Below are positions 54,167-62,805 of a stretch of 64,000 bases of DNA, in pieces; position 1 is the first letter of the stretch, and every line of letters starts with the position of its first letter. The position numbers and the translations under genes are program-made. Source of the DNA: Leptospira sp. (GTDB lineage: Bacteria > Spirochaetota > Leptospiria > Leptospirales > Leptospiraceae). The DNA lies in assembly GCA_002786225.1 (NCBI GenBank), contig PEQN01000001.1, positions 1 to 64,000 of the forward strand, given 5' to 3'. The notes below the pieces were generated by a model. The model had not been told where the DNA came from. It saw only the letters and a list, made by a program, of their open reading frames with translations, and searched no databases.

Positions 54167-54790
54167 ATGGCTTTTAAGAAAACAATAGGAACTGGTGCAT
54201 CGGAAGATAGATTAGAAAATCTGATCTTAGAAAGATTGACTCCCGGAGTTGATAAGGACAAAATCGACCGTCGCATTTGGGATCTCTTTGGGGAAGAATG
54301 GTGTGTCATGTTCACTGATCTTTCTGGATTTTCACGTGGTGTGGAAAAATTTGGAATCATCCATTTTCTACAAACCATTCATGAGTCCGAAAGAGTTCTA
54401 GTGCCGATTATTGAGTCTTTCGATGGAATCTTGCTCAAAGCGGAAGGTGATTCTTTGTTGGTAATTTTTCGAAATGCAGACAAGGCTTTAGATGCTGCTG
54501 TGAAGATGCAAAATGAACTAAAAATTTACAATAAAGACAAAATTCCAGAAGAACAAATTCTACTCTGTGTTGGTTTGGGTTATGGTAAGGTATTGAAAAT
54601 TGGAGATACGGATGTATTTGGATCCGAAGTAAACACAGCAAGTAAGTTAGGTGAAGATATTGCCGAAGTTGGTGATATACTCGTAACTTACAATGTTTTT
54701 GAAAAAGTCCAATTCGAAAGTTATAATTTCGAAGAAATTCCCAATCCACCCGCAGGAACTTCCAAGGCGTATCGATTCATTTATAAATAA
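54167..54790 (+). CDS. Stand-alone class III nucleotide cyclase domain protein
   Basis: The 207-residue protein is nearly all cyclase domain. Metal-binding aspartates are in MFTDLSGFS (about 48) and AEGDSL (about 92). The purine/transition-state region reads DVFGSEVNTASKLGED (about 155): Asp and Asn are kept but the usual Arg is Lys. That variant belongs to a known subgroup with SKLGED and may have altered activity. RBS AAGGAG lies 7 nt before the ATG. It is divergent from the TolC-RND operon; a link is unproven. Confidence 0.82.
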   Translation: MAFKKTIGTGASEDRLENLILERLTPGVDKDKIDRRIWDLFGEEWCVMFTDLSGFSRGVEKFGIIHFLQTIHESERVLVPIIESFDGILLKAEGDSLLVIFRNADKALDAAVKMQNELKIYNKDKIPEEQILLCVGLGYGKVLKIGDTDVFGSEVNTASKLGEDIAEVGDILVTYNVFEKVQFESYNFEEIPNPPAGTSKAYRFIYK

Positions 54791-55469
54791 GATCATCTAA
54801 TAAGAATGATTTATATCTTCACTTAGATTTCGTTGTTAGATGAAATATTTTCTTTGTTATAGCTAAGTAAAACTGCTTTACTTAGCTTATAAGAATTGTA
54901 AGCAACATTACAATTCCAATCAATAAACATAAGGGAGAAGAGACCAAACTATCCAATCGAGAGAAATTTGAATGCTTAATCTTTTTGAAAAAACCTATAT
55001 ATTTAAAATCTCCGATTGCTCTTTGTAGGAATACAAGTCCAAAAAAAAATTTAATAGTTATTAGGATAGATGGCTAAGAAAATAGCAAAATTAAGATAGT
55101 AATAAATATCGATTTCATTAATATCCACCCTATAGATTGAAAAGAATTCTATACTAGAAAGAACTTTCCTTTTCTTAAAAAAATTCAGAATCATTCTAAT
55201 AAATTCCTTTCGGTAAGCTGGCATTTTTAGATGAACCTCAAAAAAGATTAAGTTCATTGGTAAGAATCTATAAATAAATTCGTCTACTAGGGAATTATAC
55301 AAAAACAAAGAAATATTTCTTTGGACTATAAATTGATTTAACCCTAAATTTCAAGAGTTACTTCAAATAAGAAATTTATTTCATTTTAGAAATTTATTTT
55401 TTAAAAAGATAAAAATATTTATAATTCATTTAAAAGAAAAAATTGATTAGCAAAAATTATTATACTAAT
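54791..55469. other. Large gap without a convincing gene
   Basis: A minus-strand open frame of 85 codons (55051-55308) has unusual composition and no RBS and I do not call it. The hairpin at 54861-54887 is the only clear structure. The stretch between it and 55470 is very AT-rich. Confidence 0.5.
54861..54887 (+). terminator. Perfect 11-bp hairpin 70 nt after the cyclase stop
   Basis: AGCTAAGTAAA (54861-54871) and TTTACTTAGCT (54877-54887) pair perfectly around a 5-nt loop, with an imperfect TTATA/TATAA extension. There is no strong T-run, so it may be a transcript end/processing structure rather than a classical terminator. Confidence 0.4.
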
Positions 55470-56864
55470 ATGAAAATATCTGATGAAAGAAGTCAATTAC
55501 TGAACGAGACATTTTTTATCAAAAATCCCATTCCGATGTGGATTTTTGATTTAGAGACTTTTCAATTTTTAGAAGTCAATGAAGCTGCCACAATAGTCTA
55601 TGGTTATTCTCGTGAAGAGTTTCTTTCGATGACAATCAAAGATATTCGTCCTCCCGAAGACTTACCAAATATTTTTAATGTAATATCCTTAGAAAATGAA
55701 GGTTTTGTTGATTCGGGCATTTGGAGGCATATCAAGAAAAATGGCGAATTGATGTATGTAAATATTTCAAGCCAAGTGATCGATTTCCAAGGAAAAAAAG
55801 CGGAATTGATTTTGTCATTGGATCAAACAATACGTTTTAAATACTATGATGAGTTGAAGCTTAACGAAAGTAAGTTAAATAGCATCTTAAATTCTATGAA
55901 GGAAGTAATATGGTCTAGTGATTCTATTCATTTTAAAGTTATTTTTGTAAATAAGAATGTTTTTGAACTATATGGATATAAGGCAGAAGAATTTTATCAA
56001 AATCCTCATCTTTGGATTGAATGCATCTTAGAGGAGGATAGAGCTAGAGTTATTGAATCTTTTAAGAATATGAATACTTCAAATCACTTTGAAGAGGAAT
56101 ATAGAATTCTCACCAAAGATAAGAAAGTAAAATGGATTAAGGATAAGGCATGGTATGTCCGTAACGAATTTGATGAAATTATTCGAGTCGATGGAATCAT
56201 TCGCGAAACCACAGAAGAGAAAGAATATTTACGAAAAATTAAAGAGTTATCAGAGAATACATCCAAACAAAATTTAGTTTTGAGTGAGTTGGCTTTTATT
56301 AATTCTCATAAAATTCGAGGACCTTTAGTATCTATTCTTGCAGGCTTGGATTTGCTTAGCTCAGAAGCAAACAATGATGCTATTATTCAAAGAATAAAAA
56401 AAGCTGGAGAAGAATTAGATTTAGTAATTAAAAATTCTATGGATCTTTTATCTGATGAAAAATGGAATCTATCTTTAAATCATTTCCCCAACAAAAAAGA
56501 AATTCATACAATTTTCTCAATTGATGACGATCAGTTGCAAATCATGATAAATAAGATTTTAATTCAGAAAATTGATTCTAAATTTAATATATTCGTTTTT
56601 AATAATGCGCAAGATGCTCTCGAAAAGATAATTCTAGAAGATCCTCAGATCATCTTTTTAGATTTAAATATGCCTGTAATGAATGGGTGGGATTTTTTAG
56701 ATGTATTGCAACGAAAGAATATAAAATTAGATGTTTATATTCTAAAATCTTCCGTTGATCCAAATGATAAAAAGAAAGCAGAAAAATATGAAAATGTGAA
56801 AGGCTTTTTAACCAAACCTCTTTCTAAAGAGACTCTGGAACCAATACTACATTGTGCGAATTGA
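55470..56864 (+). CDS. PAS-PAS-DHp-REC protein without ATPase domain
   Basis: From the ATG at 55470 the protein is about 464 residues. Two PAS domains (about 20-130 and 145-260, PAC-like ends) precede an H-box region with FINSHKIRGPLVSILAG (His about 278). A REC domain (about 350-464) follows, with IDDDQLQ, FLDLNMP (Asp about 397) and FLTKPLS. The HATPase_c domain expected between DHp and REC is missing, so it cannot autophosphorylate alone. It may be a phosphate acceptor or a phosphatase scaffold for another kinase. A TTG at 55443 is an alternative start. Confidence 0.82.
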   Translation: MKISDERSQLLNETFFIKNPIPMWIFDLETFQFLEVNEAATIVYGYSREEFLSMTIKDIRPPEDLPNIFNVISLENEGFVDSGIWRHIKKNGELMYVNISSQVIDFQGKKAELILSLDQTIRFKYYDELKLNESKLNSILNSMKEVIWSSDSIHFKVIFVNKNVFELYGYKAEEFYQNPHLWIECILEEDRARVIESFKNMNTSNHFEEEYRILTKDKKVKWIKDKAWYVRNEFDEIIRVDGIIRETTEEKEYLRKIKELSENTSKQNLVLSELAFINSHKIRGPLVSILAGLDLLSSEANNDAIIQRIKKAGEELDLVIKNSMDLLSDEKWNLSLNHFPNKKEIHTIFSIDDDQLQIMINKILIQKIDSKFNIFVFNNAQDALEKIILEDPQIIFLDLNMPVMNGWDFLDVLQRKNIKLDVYILKSSVDPNDKKKAEKYENVKGFLTKPLSKETLEPILHCAN

Positions 56865-56916
56865 CCTTATGCTTTTGTTTTAAAAATAGAATATAAAGAT
56901 TCTTTCTTTTATACAG

Positions 56917-58215
56917 TTAAGTCTTTTTCTCTTTTTTAACTTTAACCGCATTTGCATTTACTGCCTTCGAATCCACCAACACTATTTTTGTAATTTCACT
57001 AGGGGCTCCAATCCTAAGAGGAGGTCCCCAGTATCCAGTTCCTCGGCTTACATAGATTAAAGTATTTTTGTATCTATGAAGACCTGCAACAAACTTTTGG
57101 GCTAGATAAATAATCAAATTTCCAGGAAAATATTGTCCACCATGCGTATGGCCAGAAAGTTGAAGATCAAATCCAGCCTCCGCTGCTTCATAGATAGAAT
57201 TAGGTTGGTGAGCAAGAAGAATTTTGAAATCAGAATTCTCTAAGCCTTGCATAGATTTCTTAGGATTGGTTTCATGAGCAGGTATGATGGAACCTGCCTT
57301 TAAATCAGTAATACCAGCTAATCCTAGTTTTGCTTTATTATGAAGTAGAATTTTATTTTCATTTAACAGTACTGTTATTCCTAATTTCTTAATTTCTTGG
57401 ATCCAAGATAAGGCACCATTATAGTATTCATGATTCCCTGTTATAAAGAATGTTCCAAATTTTGTCTTTAAATCAGCTAAGGGGTCAAGATGATGAGCAT
57501 ACAAATGAGCAGGACCATCAACCAAGTCCCCTGTAATTACTACAAGATCTGGTTCAAAATTTTGAATTCTTCGAACAACATGTTGAAGGAAGGGTCTTTG
57601 AATGGTTGGTCCAATGTGAACATCCGAAATTTGTGCAATCGTAAATCCTTGTAAATCAGCATGAAGATTTTCAACAGGGATATTAACCTCAAGAGTACGA
57701 ATTCTAGCATGTGCTTGAAACATTCCCCAAACTGTAAGAAGGCAAGTAATGGAAAGCAAGATCAAAGAGCTGTAAAAAGTGTCCATCCCACTAAGAGGAA
57801 ATACATTGTATAAAAAAGTTGATTCCAGCCAATTATATACGTTAGGCGATATTGATCGAATAAGAGACAGACAAATTATCATTAAATCTTGTAACAGAAC
57901 TATGCTTAGTAAAATTGTAAAAAATCCTAAACTCAGAAAAGAAAAATAGGAAAACACAGATTGTAATCTAGGACTTGCAATAGTATGCGAAATCCAATAA
58001 GAGATGGGAATAGACAAGACAAGAATAACAACAATGCACCAAGCTAAAATGGAAAAATTTCCATCAAAACCCAATCCAGAAATCATCTTAGTCCCAATAT
58101 AAAAATAACCAGCACCTATAATACTTGTAAAAACAGAAAGAAAAACCAAAAATCGATTCAATAGAAATACTTCCCTAAAATTTGATACAACTTTTAGACC
58201 ATTTTTATGTTCCAA
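56917..58215 (-). CDS. Membrane metallophosphoesterase
   Basis: The 432-residue protein has about four N-terminal TM segments (residues 15-170) and a calcineurin-like phosphoesterase domain. The dimetal ligand motifs are complete: [28 protein letters not shown] and [12 protein letters not shown]. This resembles YkuE/YaeI-type phosphodiesterases that act on lipid-linked or nucleotide substrates at the membrane. The end is basic (Lys-rich). It is divergent from the small membrane protein at 58273. Confidence 0.88.
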   Translation of the reverse strand: MEHKNGLKVVSNFREVFLLNRFLVFLSVFTSIIGAGYFYIGTKMISGLGFDGNFSILAWCIVVILVLSIPISYWISHTIASPRLQSVFSYFSFLSLGFFTILLSIVLLQDLMIICLSLIRSISPNVYNWLESTFLYNVFPLSGMDTFYSSLILLSITCLLTVWGMFQAHARIRTLEVNIPVENLHADLQGFTIAQISDVHIGPTIQRPFLQHVVRRIQNFEPDLVVITGDLVDGPAHLYAHHLDPLADLKTKFGTFFITGNHEYYNGALSWIQEIKKLGITVLLNENKILLHNKAKLGLAGITDLKAGSIIPAHETNPKKSMQGLENSDFKILLAHQPNSIYEAAEAGFDLQLSGHTHGGQYFPGNLIIYLAQKFVAGLHRYKNTLIYVSRGTGYWGPPLRIGAPSEITKIVLVDSKAVNANAVKVKKEKKT

Positions 58216-58272
58216 ATCATCCCTACTTTTTTCGATTTACAACTCAGTGCGAAGGCGCTTTATAATCTTCTT

Positions 58273-58773
58273 ATGACTTTTAGATTATATTTGTTCTCTT
58301 TCTTTGTTTCTCTTTGCTCTATGATAACAAGCTTGTTCTTTGTGATACCTGCATTTAAGCGAATGAATTTTCCTGTAGGAACTTTTGCAAGACAGCTTTC
58401 CTTTGATGGTGAAAAACTTAGAGCTTGGCTAAACATTATGCAAGAAGCTGGGCGTCTACCTTTGATTGCCATTCAACATAAGTTAGATGATTGGTTCGCC
58501 TTATCTTTTGGTCTGGTTTTTTTAACTCTTGGTTTTTTCCTTGCGACAAAGTTAAAGATTTCCAAGTTTAAAATCATAGGTGCTCTGGGTTTTCTAGGTG
58601 GAATCTTGGATTTAGTTGAGAATCGAATGTTTCTAGAAATGGTTTCTCACATCCAAGAAATAGATTCAACATCGGCGATTATCTTTTCCATAGTAAATCT
58701 ATGCAAATGGAGTTTGTATGCGATTGGAATAATCGGTTTCTTTTATATATGGTTGAGTGAAAAGAAAAAATAG
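58273..58773 (+). CDS. Small four-TM membrane protein
   Basis: From the ATG at 58273 the product is 166 residues with about four TM segments (residues 1-25, 75-92, 100-117, 135-160) and a hydrophilic loop with FDGEKLRAWLNIMQEAGRLP. I do not recognise the family. Upstream extension to 58207 would overlap the divergent gene and has no RBS support, so I prefer this start. No RBS is evident for either. Confidence 0.65.
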   Translation: MTFRLYLFSFFVSLCSMITSLFFVIPAFKRMNFPVGTFARQLSFDGEKLRAWLNIMQEAGRLPLIAIQHKLDDWFALSFGLVFLTLGFFLATKLKISKFKIIGALGFLGGILDLVENRMFLEMVSHIQEIDSTSAIIFSIVNLCKWSLYAIGIIGFFYIWLSEKKK

Positions 58774-58829
58774 TTTAATATTAAATTATTTTTTGCCATT
58801 TTACCTCCCCCAATTGTCTATAGTATTAG

Positions 58830-59999
58830 ATGTTCGAAGAAGCTAACTCTCGCAGAAGTTTTCTCAAAAAAGCCCTTGGGAGCTTAGCCGCACTTTCTCT
58901 TGGTGGAATTGTAATTAGAAATATTTTATTTCCAAGTTCCAAAAAGAAAGCACTTAAAACTTCAACTAAGGAAACCTCAACTATGAAGGCAAATGGCGTA
59001 TTAAATTTAGAAAAACTCGGCTTCCAATGGCCCACAGCCGATCCTTTTCTTTTCTGTGTTCACCATGAAGATTTCTATCCCAAAGGAAATTCCGCTTCGG
59101 GTCCGGATGCCTCCCTTTCTGGCAGAGATATAGGCCAAGATTTCATACCTAAAGATGGATGGAGAATGTACCATGGTCAGAAAGTTCCTGGTTTTCCTGG
59201 ACATCCCCATAGAGGTTTTGAGACAGTTACGGTCGTTGAACGAGGATTAGTCGATCACGCAGATTCCCAAGGTGCAGCAGGAAGATACGGCGGAGGTGAT
59301 GTGCAGTGGATGACCGCAGGTGCTGGAATCCAACACTCAGAAATGTTTCCCTTACTTTCTAAAGATACAGAAAATACTTTGGAATTGTTTCAGATTTGGA
59401 TGAATCTTCCAGCTCGAAATAAATTTGTAGAACCCCATTTTAAGATGCTTTGGTCAGAGAATATTCCAGTGCTCGATCTTAAAGATTCTGCTGGCAAAAC
59501 CACCAAACTTAAATTAATATCAGGTGAGTATCTTGGAACTCTAGCTCCTAAGCCCACACCTAATTCCTGGGCAACAGATCCTAGTAACGAAGTAAACATT
59601 TGGATTCTACACTTAGAACCTAATGCAAAATTTACGATTCCAGCTATGAGCATGGGATTGAATCGAAATCTTTACTATTTTCAAGGCAGTGGACTTAGTG
59701 CAAATGGTTTAGAAATTCCAAAATACAGCCGGGCTATTTTGGAATCCGACAAAGCCATAGAACTTGTCAATGGTTCAGAGGATGCAAGAATTTTATTTTT
59801 GCAAGGAAAGCCTATTGCTGAGCCAGTTGCACAATATGGACCTTTTGTAATGAATACTCAATCTGAAATCCAACAGGCTTTCACTGATTACCAAAGAACC
59901 CAATTTGGTGGATGGCCTTGGGAAACGTACGAACCAGTTCATGATAACAAAGGAAGATTTGCTCGATTTGCAAATGGCAAAGAAGAGCTACCATCTTGA
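58830..59999 (+). CDS. Tat-exported pirin-family cupin protein
   Basis: The 389-residue protein starts with a twin-arginine signal (SRRSFLKKA, then a hydrophobic stretch, about residues 7-35). The pirin bicupin fold follows: HPHRGFETVTVVERGLVDHAD holds the metal-binding His residues, then GGDVQWMTAGAGIQHSE and the second cupin. Typical pirins are cytoplasmic with quercetinase-like or regulatory activity, so the export signal is unusual. It may oxidise an aromatic or be redox-active in the periplasm. Confidence 0.88.
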   Translation: MFEEANSRRSFLKKALGSLAALSLGGIVIRNILFPSSKKKALKTSTKETSTMKANGVLNLEKLGFQWPTADPFLFCVHHEDFYPKGNSASGPDASLSGRDIGQDFIPKDGWRMYHGQKVPGFPGHPHRGFETVTVVERGLVDHADSQGAAGRYGGGDVQWMTAGAGIQHSEMFPLLSKDTENTLELFQIWMNLPARNKFVEPHFKMLWSENIPVLDLKDSAGKTTKLKLISGEYLGTLAPKPTPNSWATDPSNEVNIWILHLEPNAKFTIPAMSMGLNRNLYYFQGSGLSANGLEIPKYSRAILESDKAIELVNGSEDARILFLQGKPIAEPVAQYGPFVMNTQSEIQQAFTDYQRTQFGGWPWETYEPVHDNKGRFARFANGKEELPS

Positions 60000-60078
60000 G
60001 TTAAATTAAACCAGATTGAGACTCTTTGCTATATTTCTTGCCAGGATCTTTGTAATCTAACATACATTTTGAAGGATA

Positions 60079-60324
60079 GTGCGGGCTGGAACTATTTTCT
60101 CTAAGCGTGTCCGTGGTATTTCCTTAGTATTGCAAAGACTCATTAAGAAAACTGAAGATCCAGATATCCAAGCCTTAAAAATTGCCAATGAAAAATCAGG
60201 TATGAAATTTCCTGACACAGGCTATCGTCCGACATCCAGAGAAGATCTCAGCCTTGGTCTGCAAATAGCCTTAAATTCCAATTCTGTCATAATATCTATA
60301 TTAGGTGATGAGACTTGGGAATAA
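60079..60324 (+). CDS. Small hypothetical protein
   Basis: The 81-residue product starts with GTG at 60079, preceded by GAAGG (3 nt spacing, rather short). Content is helical with DPDIQALKIANEKSGMKF and SREDLSLGLQIALNSNSV. No family recognised. It could be a chance frame, but the RBS and length support it weakly. Confidence 0.4.
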   Translation: MRAGTIFSKRVRGISLVLQRLIKKTEDPDIQALKIANEKSGMKFPDTGYRPTSREDLSLGLQIALNSNSVIISILGDETWE

Positions 60325-60421
60325 AATTCTATGCCACAGCTTCCTGATTGGTTTCCAGAAAAGTTGGATTAGGAAGATGGGAACAAAAAATAATTTATTT
60401 GAAATTACTTATGAATAAGAT

Positions 60422-61825
60422 TTATTTAGTATTCAAATTTGCAATTTCATTCCTATCTAAATTTCCATTTACTTCAGCAATGTGTCGACCGAAGGCATTC
60501 ATCACCAAATAGTGCATAGGTGCTTGTGTAATCACATAAATATACCAAGGGAGGGAAGGAACAAATTCATGGATCGCAGTTAAGGAGTATTTCTTATTTT
60601 GAACCTGTCGAAACTCAAGCCAACCTGTATCACTGGTTCTAGTTAATAAACCGCCTATGATATGAAATTTCTGTCTGTCTTCTTCAAAATTTCCATGGAT
60701 ATATTGCAAAAGTAAAATAGGCTTCTTCAAAAAGAAAATTCTAAATGCAACCAAATCTTTGCTAGGTTCCACATCTACCAAAATCAAGGATCGGAAGACT
60801 TTTGGTAACCAATTCATATATTCTCGTGCCATCCATTCACTATTTCTTTTTGGTACAGAGGGAAGCCTTTGGATGGATCGAACACTTTTACGATGCGAAA
60901 TTTTTCTTTTGGGTCTTGCTGATATTGGCTTGATTTCCTTCTGTAATACTTCATCCAGCATACTCGCAAAAGTCTTAAACGAAATAAATTTTTGAATCAA
61001 GGGAAGAGGTTTCTCTTGGGGAAGATCACATACTAAACTATCAATTAAAGGTGAAACCAAGGCATAATGGGAATTCCCAAACCAAGTCACCCAAAGTTTA
61101 CTAAACCCAGTAGAATTGATAGGAACAGGAAACATGAAACGTCTTACTTTCAGTTTTTCTGCCATTATCCTCATTAGATCCCTATAGGTTAATTTTTCTC
61201 CATTTACTATATCTATTGTTTGGTGAAAATATTTCTTGTTACTCACTGAATCTTTTAAGATCGAAATCACATCATCAATATATACTGCTTGTGTCTTAGA
61301 TTGAGTCCAGGAAGGCAGAACCATCACTGGTAGTTTTCTTACTAGAGAATTGAGAATTTCAAAAGAAGAACCTCCCTGCCCTACTACCATTCCTGAACGA
61401 AATACAGTTACAGGAATTTTTGTAGCTTGCAGAACACCTTCTACTTCTTGTCTACTCTGCAAATGCTTACTGATAAAGCCTTGCGGAACAATTCCACCCA
61501 AATAGATGATCTGTTTGATTTTATTTTGCATACAAGATCTTGAAATATTATCAGCAATAAGAAGGTCGGTATCTCGAAAATTTCCTTGGAACAATCGGGA
61601 AGATGGCATCATGGAATGAACTAAGTAAAATACAACATCAGCACCTTTCAATGCTTCTAAAGTACTTGTTGTACTAAATAGTTCGCAATGTCTCCACTCG
61701 GCATTCGAAGGAAGATTTTCTATGGGAGATCTGGACAAAGCAATGATCTTGTGCTTTGTTGCAGCAAAACTTGCGATAAGGTTTTGGCCAACAAAGCCAC
61801 TTGCTCCTGTGATTGCTATTTTCAT
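60422..61825 (-). CDS. NAD(P)-binding protein with C-terminal DUF2867 domain
   Basis: The 467-residue protein has an NAD-binding Rossmann domain (about 1-290: ITGASGFVGQNLI, YLGGIVP, then IDIVNGEKLTYRDL) and a DUF2867 part (about 310-455: VDVEPSKDLVAFRIFFLKKP, FHIIGGLLTR). It looks like an NmrA/SDR-epimerase-related protein. Members of this two-part family are typical single-gene oxidoreductase-like proteins of unknown substrate. It is divergent from the crotonase gene at 61916, with 90 bp between. Confidence 0.82.
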   Translation of the reverse strand: MKIAITGASGFVGQNLIASFAATKHKIIALSRSPIENLPSNAEWRHCELFSTTSTLEALKGADVVFYLVHSMMPSSRLFQGNFRDTDLLIADNISRSCMQNKIKQIIYLGGIVPQGFISKHLQSRQEVEGVLQATKIPVTVFRSGMVVGQGGSSFEILNSLVRKLPVMVLPSWTQSKTQAVYIDDVISILKDSVSNKKYFHQTIDIVNGEKLTYRDLMRIMAEKLKVRRFMFPVPINSTGFSKLWVTWFGNSHYALVSPLIDSLVCDLPQEKPLPLIQKFISFKTFASMLDEVLQKEIKPISARPKRKISHRKSVRSIQRLPSVPKRNSEWMAREYMNWLPKVFRSLILVDVEPSKDLVAFRIFFLKKPILLLQYIHGNFEEDRQKFHIIGGLLTRTSDTGWLEFRQVQNKKYSLTAIHEFVPSLPWYIYVITQAPMHYLVMNAFGRHIAEVNGNLDRNEIANLNTK

Positions 61826-61915
61826 TGTTTCCTACTTGAATCTTTTAGACTGCTAGTCCATTTCTTATACCAAACTAAAATTTTTCTGAATGATGAAATT
61901 TTTCAATTTTAGAAA

Positions 61916-62704
61916 ATGGGAAGAATGAAATATATCACAACTGAAATTATCAATGGAATCTTTCGAATAGGATTTAATCGTCCTGAACAGAGCAATGCAT
62001 TCAATATGCAAATGGTTATGGAATTAAGCGAGGCTTATACCCTATACGAAGACAATGTTAGTTGTCGTTGTGCGATTATTTTTGCCCATGGTAAGCATTT
62101 TACAGTTGGTCTAGAAATTGATGAGGTAGCTGAATACATTCGTAAGGAGGGTGGAATTTTTTACCCAAATAACCAAGTCGATCCTTTTGGAATTGTAGGA
62201 AGGATTCGTAAGAAACCTGTCATTATTGCTATCCAAGGTTTTTGTTTTACACTCGGAATTGAACTTGCTCTTGCTTCTGATATTAGACTTTCAACCAAAA
62301 GTGCAAGATTTACCCAAGCAGAGGTTACACGTGGTATTGCGGCATTTGGGGGAGCAACCTTTCGTATGGCAGAACAATTTGGTTGGGGTAATGCCATGAG
62401 ATACTTACTCACCGGTGATGTGTTTGGTGGAGAAGAAGCTTACAGAGTTGGACTTATTCAAGAAATTGTTGACGCCAAAGAATTACTCAATCGCGCTCAA
62501 GCGATAGCTGAAACAATAGCAGGCAATGCTTCTCTTGCTGTCCTTGCCTCCTTAGAAAGTGCTATGGATTACCGAAGAGAACAAGAAGCTAAAGCTTTTG
62601 CAAAAATTCAAAAACGCGTACTAGAATTATTAGATTCTGAAGATGGAAAAGAAGGAATACTTTCCTTCCAAGAAAAACGAAAAGCAAATTTCAAAGGTAA
62701 ATGA
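61916..62704 (+). CDS. Enoyl-CoA hydratase/isomerase (crotonase family)
   Basis: The 262-residue protein has the crotonase fold and oxyanion-hole elements: FNRPEQSNAFNM, HGKHFTVGLEIDE and IQGFCFTLGIELALASDI, with FTQAEVTRGIAAFGGATFR around the second hole. It likely works on a CoA thioester in fatty-acid metabolism, alongside fadD-type genes elsewhere. ATGs at 61916 and 61925 are both possible; the first is used. Position between the DUF2867 and GAF-cyclase genes says nothing specific. Confidence 0.87.
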   Translation: MGRMKYITTEIINGIFRIGFNRPEQSNAFNMQMVMELSEAYTLYEDNVSCRCAIIFAHGKHFTVGLEIDEVAEYIRKEGGIFYPNNQVDPFGIVGRIRKKPVIIAIQGFCFTLGIELALASDIRLSTKSARFTQAEVTRGIAAFGGATFRMAEQFGWGNAMRYLLTGDVFGGEEAYRVGLIQEIVDAKELLNRAQAIAETIAGNASLAVLASLESAMDYRREQEAKAFAKIQKRVLELLDSEDGKEGILSFQEKRKANFKGK

Positions 62705-62805
62705 TAAATTCAAATAAAAATCGCAGAATCAAATGAAAATTGGAATTTTTAATTTCTATGGAAGAATAATTTTCGAACCAAAATTACTGAAATTAGACTA
62801 TTCTA

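Noticed and set aside
55051..55308. Minus-strand open frame of 85 codons
   Set aside because: No RBS, unusual Phe/Ile/Tyr-rich composition of AT-rich DNA, and no recognisable domain; not supported as a gene.
60331..60372. A 13-codon frame after the small gene at 60079
   Set aside because: Too short, no RBS and no conservation evidence.
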